From Novakomyces olei (taxonomy: Eukaryota > Ascomycota > Novakomycetes > Novakomycetales > Novakomycetaceae): a DNA stretch of 64,000 nucleotides. Both the position numbers and the translations under genes were made by a program. Below, one piece after another: positions 54,156 through 64,000 of this stretch. The first letter of the stretch is position 1. Every line of letters begins with the position of its first letter. The stretch lies in NCBI GenBank assembly GCA_016906335.1, contig JADEYG010000007.1, positions 248,001-312,000 on the forward strand, read 5' to 3'. Below the pieces are notes generated by a model. It did no database searches. It saw only the letters and a program-made list of their open reading frames with translations, and was not told the origin of the DNA.

Positions 54156-55032
54156 ATGGCCGACAGACGAAGGAACACAAGGCCAATTGGGAGCTATCGG
54201 CCACGATTGCCGCAAGAGTCTGAGCCAAAGGCAAATGTCGCCGATGGACCACCTAAAATTTGTAATTTTAATTTAATTATAATACTACGTTTATGGTTTC
54301 CATCTTGCTGTGTCTTTTCAATCAAGCTAACATTCAGACGCCAGAACTGAACTGGTTCCAGAGGCAAACGGAAGCGCTTTCGTTGAAATGGGAAACGTAA
54401 AAGTCGCTTGTGCAGTTTATGGACCACGACAACTATTAAATGCTCCGTACAATGAAAGCGCGCAGTTAAATTGCCATGTAAGATTTCTTCCTGCGTCGCA
54501 TAGAAACGATGAAGAGCCTTCTCGCGACGATCGTCAGTTCAGCTTTGAGCGTGATATGGGCCAGCGTGTGGCCGCTGCACTACACCCTTCCATATTTCTT
54601 GCCCGATACCCAAAATCTTCTATCGACGTGTATGTACAAGTGCTTGAATCACCAAATTTTTTGGTTTGTATTGCAGCAGCAATTAATGCTGCCTCGCTCG
54701 CAGTGGCCGATGCTGGTATCGATTGTCGCGATATGGTAACAGCCTCGTCTGGCGTTATTAGACAGGAAAAATGTATTGTAGACAGCACGTCCAGGCAGCC
54801 AGCAGACGCAGAGTTACACGCAGTCGTTGGGTATATGGCAGCCTGTGGTGAACTGACCGAAGTGTACCTGCAGACTCCTCGATTGTCCAGCCGTCATACA
54901 CTCGGGGACCATCCTGATTATAATCGTAAGGCTATCGACACGCTTCTACCGGCTTGCGTACAGCGGGCTACGGATGTGAGACTAGTCATGAATAAGGTGT
55001 TGAAGGATATACTTGAATCAAGCGAGACTTGA
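54156..55032 (+). CDS. MTR3: RNA exosome RNase PH-like subunit Mtr3 (EXOSC6)
   Basis: Structural, catalytically inert RNase PH-like subunit of the exosome core ring that degrades and trims RNA. Exons 54156-54261 and 54338-55032, with a 76-nt intron, give 266 residues. The N-terminus is basic (MADRRRNTRPIGSYRPRLPQ). The core motif ANGSAFVEMGNVKVACAVYG is preceded by the spliced ARTELVPE. Later motifs are MGQRVAAALHPSIFLARYP, AAINAASLAVADAGIDCRDM and GYMAACGELTEVYLQT. The phosphate-binding arginines of active RNase PH are not evident. Mtr3 is favoured over Rrp46 from the N-terminal arm and length. Confidence 0.88.
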
Positions 55033-55422
55033 ATCCGCACCAGAACTGGAATGGAAAAAAGAACAAAAGCAAGAACAAAAACAAAAAGTGTAAATATATC
55101 TAATTAATGAATAGTTAATACAGAGATCATGCTGTGCTCACATACAGTAGGGAATACACGGTAATAATGATACACGGTTTATTTTAATATCTTTTCTTTG
55201 CGACATATTTAATTTGATAATAGTATGGATCTTTTCAACCGATTTTCTTGTAACTTTTGCCCTTGAAACTTCTTGAGATTGTGCAAAGCGGGACGTACAA
55301 GAGTCAGCATCCGGCATGCATGGCGCAAGTATCGCCGGCTGCCTGGCTTCCCGCATTTCAAGTCTCGTTCGTTTCTGATTAATCTCTTTATTGTATATAC
55401 ATCAATATATACATATATCTAT
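55033..55422. other. intergenic, convergent
   Basis: Spacer between MTR3 and CHO2 3' ends. No supported gene. Confidence 0.55.
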
Positions 55423-58284
55423 TTACTCGTCCTTTTTTATCGACGTTTGGGACATGAATGGAGAAAGCACCTTGCGGGCATTCGTTATACGGCGAGCGAT
55501 GTTGTGCACAGTTGCGTCTGTAGCAACAACCTGAGGCATCAATTCAACGCCAAAGCTGGCTTTAATAGCATAGGCCAAACGCGTTGCAATAACGCGTCCT
55601 TCCTCGCCATCAAAAAATATCTCGTCATACTCAGTGTCAGGTGCAATCGCGTCACTATTTTCACAGCAGGTGATGGCCAGCTGGAAAATCAAATCCTCAT
55701 TGTAATCAAAGCTGTTGGGCCATTCAGCTTTTTCTAGCGATATATCAAACGGGGCTGATCGTGCAAGAACTGTATGCTTTCCATTTTCGTGAAGCCTAAA
55801 CTCATAACTTCCCAGCTCCCAGAAAAGAGAGGAGCCCGCGAAAAGTACTGAGCCTGCACTTTCAGATTCCGTAATTATTTTATCCGAATGGGAGTCATAT
55901 TCTTTTGCATGAAGAGCAGACCATCGGCCACGAGAGGAAACGTTGGTGCGCACAGGCGATCTATTATGCGAAATCTTGTAGAGGCCAATCCAATCACGGC
56001 GCGAATGGGTTTTGGGAGCTGTCCATTTGACAGCTATCGGCTGGCCAAATTTGATTTTTAGCGGGCCGTGGTCAGCTACATCACTCGCAGACTCGATTTG
56101 AAGCGCATAGTCTGATTGAGCAGACAAAGCATGCTTGTTTTTACTGTATAATTAGATTCACATATACAAGAAGAAATAAATAAAACAAAAACAGCTCAAG
56201 CTATTAAACAATATTGGTACGTACGAAACGGTTAGTAGAGCCTCTAGTTTAACAAGACTACCGGAGCATTCCCTGACAGCCTCTTGAAATTTTGGCCGCG
56301 TCTTGTCCAGAAATTCTTCAATCTTTTCAGAGGTCCCATCGAAAACTCGATCGACGGAAACAACAACTTCACGTACGGTCTGGCCGACGGGAAACGGTAC
56401 AGCTTCGCGTGTCGCCTGCCGCAGAGTTTTAACAAGACCTGATTCTTCGCGCATCATTTTGCCATAAAGCTTTTGCATATGAGGCTTTTCCACGAATCGT
56501 ATAAAGGCAAGACTGCTTATCTGAGCCACAAGGGCGAGCCCAACTATTGCTGGCGCGTTTGACAAGAAAGCAATACCCCAAAAAGCACAAGATCCAATCA
56601 AACGTTCAGGGTTGTTCAAGTAGCGGTAAATTCCGGTGTATGTAAGGCTTGGTGCCTTGTTGGGACTGAAAAAATCTCCGTAAAACCAGCCAAAGTCGCC
56701 AAGATCATGATAGATGGAGTACGAAGTCCAAATTTGTAAAGAAATTAGCAATACACCAAGAACATGGAACAGGAGAAAGTAGCCTGATTGCCAGCTTTCG
56801 GGCACCTTATAGTACTTCCAAGCGGCTATGGCCTGGCTGACATAGACCATTGTCAGAGTGAAATTAAAGATACTGCGCCAGTTGCGCCAGGCTTCTTCAG
56901 GTCCATCACCGTACTTTACAAAATGCTTTGTCCATGCCTTTGACCGGCTCTGCAAAGTAAGAATAACCCCGTGTCCCACAGAGTGGCAAAGACGCCAAAC
57001 AAGAGCATGAGCGATTGCCAGTCTACGGAACTTTGCCGTGTCTGGTGTCAGAAGGAACGTGGTTACTGTGAAACCCACAAAGAGCGCTACCACAAGATCA
57101 ACGGCTCTAAAAGGGTCAAAATGAGAAAAGACGACAAGGTCCTTGCGTGACGATCGGGGAGGCCGAACATCGACAATGACAGAGGTCTCGGAAGATGTAT
57201 CAACCAAGTTGCTATCAATTTCTTCAATCGCAGACGAAGAATAATCTGTAGAGCCCGCACTGGTGGCTCCAGGGGAAGGACTCGGCATTGATGTTGGAGA
57301 CGATGATAGAGTAGTCGAAGAAGGTTGCTGGGGAAAAGCAGTCGACATCGAGACACGATGCAATCGGGCTCGGGTGCCACTGCTCCCACTACGAATCGAA
57401 CGCTGCCGTTTCGTTGAATACGTCTTTTCAATGTGTGGGTTTTCCACAAAGATTAAAAAGCAAAACTGAGCAGCGTGAGCCGCAAGAGACAGGAACAATA
57501 CAGTATAGGAAGCAGCCAATAGCGAAAACCCGTAATACCCAGCATAGCCCACACTGTACATTGGGTGTGGAGCCATTTCAAAGACACCGTCAAAGGTGAG
57601 ATCCGAGTCTACAAGAAAGAAAAAATCGCCCCAGTACCACGCGTAATCTTTAACGACGCGATGTGCGTCTAATTTGACCCAAACATTGAACAAAATAAGG
57701 GCAGCGCCAGCAAGAAGACGAAGAGTAAAGAGAAGCACTCCGTTTTGCAAGGGTCGTTGAGCACATGCGATAACCATGAAGATGTACGCAGCAAAGTCAC
57801 ACATTAGTATTAAATCTACTAAGCGCCGGTACAGCAGCCATGTATTAAACTCGATTGGAGCTGCCTCAAAATCATAGTCGCGTCCCATTTTTGGCACAAG
57901 TTGCCGCCTTACAAATGCATAACGGGCAGGATGGCTCTTGGGGTCAAAAATACGGTATTTTTGAGCCCAATGGACGAGCATATTGTGTCGGGACTGAGCA
58001 TGTAGCAAAAACCCGAGTCCTGCATCGTACGAAATTCGCCAAAAAACAAAAGCAGCAATTAGCACAGGCCTACGGGTTTCCCCCGGCAGGCACACAAAAG
58101 CCGCCATGTGAAGAGCGAGGACTGCTATAATCACGATATCCCATTCTGTCTTGGCTTCACGTGGATCCAGCACGGTAGAAACCATGTCGCGCGTATACGG
58201 AACATCGAATTCTAGTAAATTAGTACGAGTGCGCAATATTCGGTACTTGCCATATCCGCTCTGTGTGCGTCCTCGACTCGTCAT
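55423..58284 (-). CDS. CHO2: phosphatidylethanolamine N-methyltransferase Cho2
   Basis: ER enzyme that makes the first methylation of phosphatidylethanolamine on the way to phosphatidylcholine. Exons 56225-58284 and 55423-56143, with an 81-nt intron, give 926 residues, normal for Cho2. The N-terminus has LLEFDVPYTRDMVSTVLDP. Two multi-helix methyltransferase halves follow, each with its signature: APHPMYSVGYAGYYGFSLLA (about 235) and YRYLNNPERLIGSCAFWG (about 550), separated by a Ser/Thr-rich linker. The C-terminal soluble domain (exon 2) has PIAVKWTAPKTHSRRDWIGL, a SKICH/Ig-like stretch seen in fungal Cho2. The donor could also be four bases further downstream, but phase favours 56225. Confidence 0.95.
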
Positions 58285-59098
58285 GGAAGCTCAATTCGGT
58301 GGATCGCGTGTGACTCGGGGCTCATGTATCTCAGACTCCTTATAAATAATACTGCAAATGTCTCTAATTTTCATATGATTTAGTCCTTTGGATTATGGAG
58401 TAGGAATGAAAAGGAATACTATAGATTGCGTGCAAAGAGTGTTATTATATTTAGTGCGCAAACTCTGCGGCGTCCAATAATAGCTGAGTTTTAATTTGAG
58501 TCGAGTAACGCAAAGAGTATAGTGAATAATGCGTAATTATTGGGTACTTTGTATCCAGCGTTTGGCGTATGGCTCACGTGACATATTTTTTTTGCCTTGT
58601 CAATATTGGCAAATAGATGCCGCTGGGTACGGGTGCTCTTATGCGTTTTGGGTATGAAACTGGCAGGATAAAAAGGCATTGTGTCTATCTGACTTTACCG
58701 TGTCAAAGCGAAAATGGAAGGGTTCAAGGTGAAATTTAAAGGTGAGAATTAAAGGGTATTTACAAAATACTTGTTATATCGCAGCAGTTTGCTGGACTTG
58801 ACTCTGACCCAATTTACCATTAACCTGTGTAATCTGAATAAATTCCAACAAACTGAAGACTGCCAGTAGCCTGTCGACGATACAATATGCCAATATTCGA
58901 CAATAAAAAAACTTTGCTTACAAGACACCTCTTCAAAAATGTATGTATATTTTGGAAATGTACCCGGACATTTCTCATTCGATGCCGTACATCATGCGTC
59001 CTGTCTACATCATGCGTCCTGTGCACCACTGTGCTGTATCTATTAATTTTAACAGTGGCAGAATTCAATACTCGTATATAAGTTACCAAGTAAAGCTA

Positions 59099-59138
<40 letters not shown>

Positions 59139-59270
59139 ACGATAGGGAACACCACTGGACATGTGTCATTATATAATATGAGAATGCGCTAAGCTCACGC
59201 CTATATATTATACCACACCGACGCACGAGACCTCGGCGTCTTTACCGCGAACAGATAAGCCACGAGCACA
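58285..59270. other. intergenic, divergent promoter region (CHO2 / UBC8)
   Basis: The longest spacer in the window (986 bp), with a (TA)n run at 59104-59134 and tandem CATCATGCGTCCTGT-type copies near 58990-59025. No convincing gene; see the rejected 58714 frame. Confidence 0.6.
59104..59134. repeat. (TA)n dinucleotide microsatellite, about 15 units
   Basis: Uninterrupted TA run about 140 bases before the UBC8 start codon. Confidence 0.95.
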
Positions 59271-60167
59271 ATGTCGAGGCAAGTATTCGGTTTGCTACTG
59301 CCTCTTCTTTCCATATCGTCACATGTGACTTTACATACTAACAATTGCAGCCCTAAACGACGTATCGAGACGGACGTAATGAAGCTGTAAGATGACATTC
59401 CGGCCCAACCTTGTCTTAACCAAAAGGCTTATGAGCGATTACGAAGTCACACTCGTCAATGACAATATGTAAAGCCAAGTCCTTCTCTACCAAAATCTAA
59501 TGTATAACAGGCAAGAATTTTTTGTCCGGATTCATGGACCGGAAGACAGTACGTTGCTCCTCTACCGTTAGAAAAGTGTCTAACACGCAGCTCCTTTTCA
59601 CGGCGGTATCTGGAAAGTACACGTCGAGTTACCGGATCAGTATCCCTATAAATCGCCTAGCATCGGGTTCATGAACAAGATCTTCCACCCCAACATTGAT
59701 GAGCTGTACGTATACACTGTGAATCATAGGCTAAACCCAGATCCGGATCCGTTTGCCTCGACGTAATCAACCAAACATGGTCACCCATGTTTGATATGAC
59801 AAATATTTTTGAAGTCTTTATCCCGCAATTATTGCGCTACCCCAATCCCGCAGACCCTCTCAACGGCGAGGCTGCGGCTCTTCTTATTCGGGAGCCAAAG
59901 GCATACGAAGAGAAGGTAAAAGCAAGCCAACACGAAAGGAGAGCAAAAAAAAACGAGAAAGCTGAAAAATTACACATAACTGTCAATACGGGGAATCGCG
60001 ATTAGGCGTCTTCTAACAAATAGGTCCGTGACTATGTTCAACGGCATGCGACTAAAGAGGCCATTGAAGGCATCGACAATGACGAGTCGGGAGACGAAAG
60101 TATGAGTTCAGTTGGCTCGTATGACTCTGAGGACGAAGGTGAAGTGGCGGGTGCTCTTGAAGTTTAG
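59271..60167 (+). CDS. UBC8: ubiquitin-conjugating enzyme Ubc8 (UBE2H)
   Basis: E2 enzyme that works with the GID/CTLH ligase to ubiquitinate gluconeogenic enzymes. Seven exons, 59271-59278, 59351-59386, 59427-59468, 59511-59548, 59591-59705, 59741-59915 and 60024-60167, give 185 residues. Splicing gives [40 protein letters not shown] and [20 protein letters not shown], with catalytic C85 and the HPN motif at 74-76. The acidic tail [20 protein letters not shown] is typical. The first intron begins GCAAGT, not GT: the 8-nt first exon and phase leave no good GT alternative. Introns 2-5 are 35-42 nt. Confidence 0.95.
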
Positions 60168-60844
60168 GTGCAGTACCCAACTTCTACACTACTCGTAGAG
60201 TCGCTTCGGTTTTGTTGGACTTTTTATTTTGCAATATCCCTTGTTTTTGCGCGCTGTGTATGTACTTTTTTAATATTAAATTGGGTTGAAAATTTTGTTC
60301 TTGTTTGCTCCCCTTATTCTATAGAGCCAGCCAGTGCCGTATTGCCAATCTCGCACAGTGATACGTGCCTACAATTGCACGCTATGTATTCACGCATAAG
60401 CAGTTCTCGTATCCTAATGCTCGTATTGATAAAATTATGGAGAAAATTCTTCTTAGGCCTGCACGGCGAGACTTTACCTTCCTGAGATTAGTTTAGTGGC
60501 AGCTGGATAAGTCTTATGGCACGCTTTGCTCGAGATGTGGTGGAATTTTGTTTCATTCATATTTAAAGATATGGTAATAAGAGCTCGAGTATAACCGCAT
60601 AATATATATCTAGTGATTTCCGATTTACCTTAAATGATTTTATTGTTTTCTTATGAGCGGATAAGGATTTTATTGGCTAATTACTATCTGACCGTCTATC
60701 AATCTCCGTAGTAAATAATAAAATAATAACCCTAACCCTAACCCTAGCAATGGTTCTAATAGCCTGTTCGCTATTTGACGACTAAGAGCATAGAGTCATT
60801 GTCAATGACTTCACCAAATCGTTTATAAACAGCTTCAAAATTCA
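60168..60844. other. intergenic, upstream of the DUF4112 gene
   Basis: Contains a perfect three-unit telobox at 60727-60747. A plus-strand frame at 60168-60485 directly after UBC8 looks like 3' untranslated sequence. Confidence 0.55.
60727..60747. promoter_or_regulatory. telobox, three perfect TAACCC units
   Basis: Three contiguous CCCTAA-type units, 98 bases before the ATG at 60845; the cleanest telomere-type array in the window. Confidence 0.5.
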
Positions 60845-61966
60845 ATGGCAACTCGCTTGTTTGCAGCCATTGCCAAGAGCTATCTGTAATATTTGTTGGC
60901 AGATTAAATGTACTGACTATCGTACAGTCCGGAAAATGTACTAGGCCAGGAATCTCCTTACCATGTGGACGTGCAGGTCCCAAGTCGCAATGGCGAAATA
61001 GTCACAGTAAGGCCTTTTTATTTACTTTTGTGTAACAATACAGGAGCGCCAACGGAAACCATTGCCTCCTGGTTTAACGATAGCGGAACGTGACGTGTTA
61101 CGCAGTGTTAAGCGCAAGGCTTACCGACTCGACGAGCAAGTGCTATGCTGTTGCTGTAACGTAAAAGCCGGCTGGTCTACTGTTATTGGCATTATTCCGT
61201 TTATTGGTAATTCTGGTCTTTGACTTTGACTTTGACTTTGCGACTTGGTATTTGTCTTAGTTTGGCATAATTAACATCAGGCGCGGTAATTAATTTAATG
61301 CTGTCGTACAACATTATTCATCGCGCTGAGGAGGTAGATATACCAAACTGGGTCAAGGCACGAATGTATGCCAATGTGTCTGTGGATTTTGGGGTAGGAA
61401 ATTTATATTGCTTCTTCTGGTTAACATGCAGATGGCTTTGATACCGATTGTGGGCGATTTGATGGTTAGTATGTGGCTGCCTGGTTAAAACAATGCTGAC
61501 GTGGTTTAGTGTTCTTTCGCTGCAATACACGGAATTGCATACTTTTAGAGCAGTCACTTATTGCACGTGGGAAAGAGCGATTACGCAAGGTAGGATCTAG
61601 TGACTTTGACGGGTCTATGGCTGGCTGTTTTTCTTTAATTTCTAATATTTGTTTTATTTTGATTTCAATTTATTTTAATTTTAGTTTGACCCATTTATTA
61701 CTTCTACCTATTTCGTTATTTATATTCTACTAGTCGTGAATCATCAGCGGAAATACTTACAGGCTTGCTAGAATCCCAATTTTGACCGTGAGCAAGCCAA
61801 GCTTGCCAAACAGAATCGTAAATGGTGGAAGTTTTGGGGTGCCAGCGGCAATAAAGGCGAGCCAAACCCGTTCGACAATCCGCAACCGCCACCCAGAACG
61901 GTCAACCACGATCATACAACGTATACTGTTCCACGCGCTACTTTGCAGGACGCTACAGGCACTTGA
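60845..61966 (+). CDS. DUF4112 membrane protein
   Basis: Fungal DUF4112 proteins are small, two-helix-hairpin membrane proteins of unknown role. Seven exons, 60845-60885, 60928-61006, 61044-61206, 61281-61393, 61432-61468, 61510-61589 and 61772-61966, give 235 residues. Splices rebuild MATRLFAAIAKSYLPENVLG, then KRKAYRLDEQVL, WSTVIGIIPFIGAVINLMLS, IPNWVKARMYANVSVDFGMA, LIPIVGDLMVMFFRCNTRNC and ILLEQSLIARG. These are the paired GxIPxxGD hairpins of the family; the first hairpin has Gly-Ala in place of Gly-Asp. The tail is polar and Pro-rich (NPFDNPQPPPRTVNHDHTTY). The fifth donor is GTATGT at 61469, chosen by phase over GTTAGT at 61465. Confidence 0.88.
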
Positions 61967-62024
61967 AACACTTTGTAGAGCATTTATTTGATATTATATT
62001 TGTACAATCTATTTCCCGTCTTAT

Positions 62025-63596
62025 TCAAGACTCATCTAGTATGTAATCGGATACGTCAATGCATCTGCTAGGCCAGGATACTGGGGCGCGCAATCCCCGC
62101 AGGGATACAAGGCAGCCGTAGCAAACGCTTTGCTCTAAATCTTGGCCTGGACCCTCCAAATCAAGACTAGAAAGGCTCCCATCAAAACCCTGTTCTAGCC
62201 CATCCAGCCCTTGTTCCTTCTGCAGAGACAACCCCCCACTCTCCAGCGTTAACGCGGGCTCACGTACAGTCCGTGCGGGCAACCACCGTGTGGCATCTTG
62301 ATCACGAAGAGCACCACACATTAGACATGTATCATTTGCCCCTTTGTCTTCTTCTTTCCGGTTGATTGCCTGTGGTAAACTCTGCCTTAATTTTGCAGTT
62401 GTACGAATCACGGCAGACACTAAACTCGGGTGCGAAGTCTCCAATTGTCGGAAATAGTCTTGTGTTAACGCGTCTATACTTCCAGCGGGTCGAGAAGTAG
62501 CAGTATGCGAAGCACCAAGGGGCCAGTCAGCGTCCCTCACAGAGGCATAAAGCGCAAGTTCCTGTTCTAAAACATCCGCCAACGGCCTCAAAATCCATAG
62601 ATCCGAATGTTCCGGGCAACGTGCAATTACAGCAGCCTCTGTGGACAGATGCCGGCCACGGCCCATTACTGTTAATGAAAGCACACGGGCGGCTAATTCT
62701 GTTCCATTGTCTGGCCATATTAATACTCGACAGCCCCAACTAGCCGCCAGTCTTGTGGAAATGGCCCTATACATTGCATCTTCTAAATCACGACGTGAAG
62801 AAGCGTCCAAGCCGGCAGGCGGCCAGGCGCCCTTGTCATAATCTGCCTCCTGGACCCATAAATGGCCATGTTTACGCTCAATAATCAACTGATGAGGAGT
62901 CGCAAGCGGCCGTATACAATGCACGTCAATGCTAGGATACTCTGCGCATATATTTTGTATTGCCTCCAGCTCATTGTGAGCCTCTGCACTGGTCCCATGA
63001 CCAGTCCCGCTGTTCCCCACAGTATTTGCACTGCTTTTAATCCCGCTCTCCTGCAGTACAGCGACAACGTGTACCCGAGAGAACATTGGCGAATGAGTCG
63101 CCGTGTTGCCCATACTTTGCGCATATGCAAACTGCAGCGCCAAACGAGTAGCCGCACTATCAGTCGCGACAACCATTAATTTCGGCAACGAATCTGTGTC
63201 GCGAGTACCTAGTGGAATATTCATTTCGCGACGTAAGGCTTCAAAGTTTTTGATGACTGTCCGCTCCACGTACCGCATATAACACTCGCTGCAAGGTCAG
63301 CTATTCATGCTCAATAATTTGATTGATTTGATTTGATTTGTTTTGATTTGTTTTTATTTGTTTTCATTTTTTATTTTTTTTATTTTATTTTATTTTTATT
63401 TTATTTTATTTTTATTTTTTGTTTTAATCTGTCTAATCTTTGACTTCAATTTTTTGTCAACCCGTCATTATCCATACCGGCAAAAAGCCTCCGACCTAGC
63501 TTCAATCGTTACTTTCCGCTGCTTGCACCTTTTGCACAGGGCGCCTTCGCGAACAGCCTCTGCCGCTGTCTGGCGTCTTTTTAACGGCTGCCGCAT
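62025..63596 (-). CDS. NCS2: cytoplasmic tRNA 2-thiolation protein 2 (Ctu2/Ncs2)
   Basis: Partner of Ctu1/Ncs6 in adding sulfur to wobble uridine of tRNA-Lys, -Glu and -Gln. Exons 63478-63596 and 62025-63288, with a 189-nt T-rich intron, give 460 residues. Exon 1 supplies the N-terminal zinc-site cysteines: GALCKRCKQRKVTIEARSEA, then FCRECYMRYVERTVIKNFEA across the splice. The central PP-loop-like fold has LMVVATDSAATRLALQFAY and WGCRVLIWPDNGTELAARVL; the catalytic loop is degenerate, as is usual for Ctu2. The C-terminal pair CLMCGA and VCYGCLVSL is the second metal-type site. Without exon 1 the gene would appear to begin at 63278. Confidence 0.93.
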
Positions 63597-63809
63597 CACT
63601 CTTAAGCGAGTCTATGCCGTCTCTATCGAATAAAATAATTATTTTTTGCGTGTCATATGACAGTCGGGTTTTATGGATCGCGCACACTTTATAGTATAAT
63701 TAATATATAGGCTCTACTATAATCTTTTCATATCCAATAATCTGACTTTAGGCAGTACCATCATATATTAAGCCTATTATCAAACATTTAAACTGCACAA
63801 CTTTTGATC

Positions 63810-64000
63810 ATGGGCAGCGTGGGCATCCCGATCAAGCTTCTTCATGGTAAGATTACCGTTTAACACAATTGCCCGGGTTGCGCTTACAGTAAACAGAGTC
63901 TCAGGGCCACGTTGTTACGCTGGAGCTCAGTAATGGCGCCACTTATCGCGGCAAGCTTTTAGAAGGTACGAGTGCACAAAGACTGCAATATCACGACAAA
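63810..64000 (+). CDS. SMD3: small nuclear ribonucleoprotein SmD3, 5' part (runs off the window)
   Basis: Sm-ring protein of U1, U2, U4 and U5 snRNPs. Exons 63810-63846 and 63897-63965 are seen; a second intron starts at 63966 and the rest is beyond the end. The 35 residues visible, MGSVGIPIKLLHESQGHVVT then LELSNGATYRGKLLE, are the Sm1 motif start of SmD3. Phase supports the 3' splice site at 63896 over the AG a few bases earlier. It is divergent from NCS2. SMN, which assembles this ring, is encoded at about 40 kb. Confidence 0.9.

Noticed and set aside
58714-58830. Tiny spliced frame MEGFK plus QFAGLDSDPIYH
   Set aside because: It could be joined over a GTGAAA...ATCGCAG intron but would give only 17 residues with no known family; too weak to call.
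60168-60485. 105-codon frame immediately after UBC8
   Set aside because: Starts at the UBC8 stop and lacks family signals; best read as 3' untranslated sequence.
22786-60747. TTAGGG units taken as a chromosome end or telomere fusion scar
   Set aside because: The units are short (at most three), scattered over 38 kb and always in promoters; no terminal array or subtelomeric genes are seen.
60771-60983. 70-codon minus-strand frame upstream of the DUF4112 gene
   Set aside because: It is antisense to the first two DUF4112 exons, which rebuild a clear family N-terminus.

Overview
This is a compact nuclear fungal segment, not bacterial. About 38 protein genes lie on both strands. They carry roughly 77 spliceosomal introns, mostly 32-60 nt, with GT...AG ends and a CTAAC/CTAAT-like branch site only about 5-15 nt before the 3' splice site. 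Complex I (NDUFB8), SMN, U1-70K, Rho3, a Cho2-type phosphatidylethanolamine methyltransferase, Cce1, Rtc3 and Dcp2 with an RVPVRGAI box A all point to a filamentous or fission-yeast-like ascomycete rather than a budding yeast. A Taphrinomycotina-like lineage is my best inference, from the very short introns with branch sites close to the acceptor; it is not proven. Telomere-type TTAGGG units occur inside promoters.

Layout. 1-9 kb: a truncated alpha/beta hydrolase, farnesyltransferase alpha, mL40, SDO1 (SBDS), IMP1, a tiny mitochondrial-looking protein, an Rmn1/RBM26-like RNA-binding protein and UTP11. 9.5-20.7 kb: a Munc13-like Ync13, an N-terminally extended NDUFB8 and the SWR1 ATPase. 21-29.6 kb: RTC3, the proteasome chaperone NAS2, RHO3, an RPAP3-like TPR protein, VMS1, a small secreted cysteine-rich protein and a small unknown protein. 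29.8-38 kb: USO1, a fungal membrane protein of unknown function, CCE1 with an apparent frame break, and glutathione reductase. 38-46 kb: a SERF protein, a four-helix membrane protein, SMN, BUD23, a mitochondrial AcpS-type phosphopantetheinyl transferase, SPF45 and an ING-like PHD protein. 46-64 kb: RAD5, U1-70K, mL43, DCP2, MTR3, CHO2, UBC8, a DUF4112 protein, CTU2/NCS2 and the 5' part of SmD3.

The content is housekeeping: mitochondrial biogenesis (mL40, mL43, IMP1, NDUFB8, CCE1, AcpS), RNA processing and splicing (SMN, U1-70K, SmD3, SPF45, Rmn1, Mtr3, Dcp2), ribosome biogenesis (SDO1, UTP11, BUD23), chromatin and repair (SWR1, ING-like, RAD5), trafficking (Ync13, USO1, RHO3) and quality control (VMS1, NAS2, UBC8). 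I saw no transposon, retroelement, tRNA, rRNA or CRISPR array. Many genes are divergent pairs; several shared promoters hold simple repeats or telobox-like TTAGGG/AACCCTAA units.

I did not find a clearly new biological system. The items most worth follow-up are the recurrent teloboxes in promoters, the long unexplained N-terminus on the NDUFB8 protein, the eight-cysteine secreted protein, the CCE1 frame break and the extreme intron architecture. All exon structures were worked out by eye from splice sites, reading phase and family resemblance; no transcript data were available.
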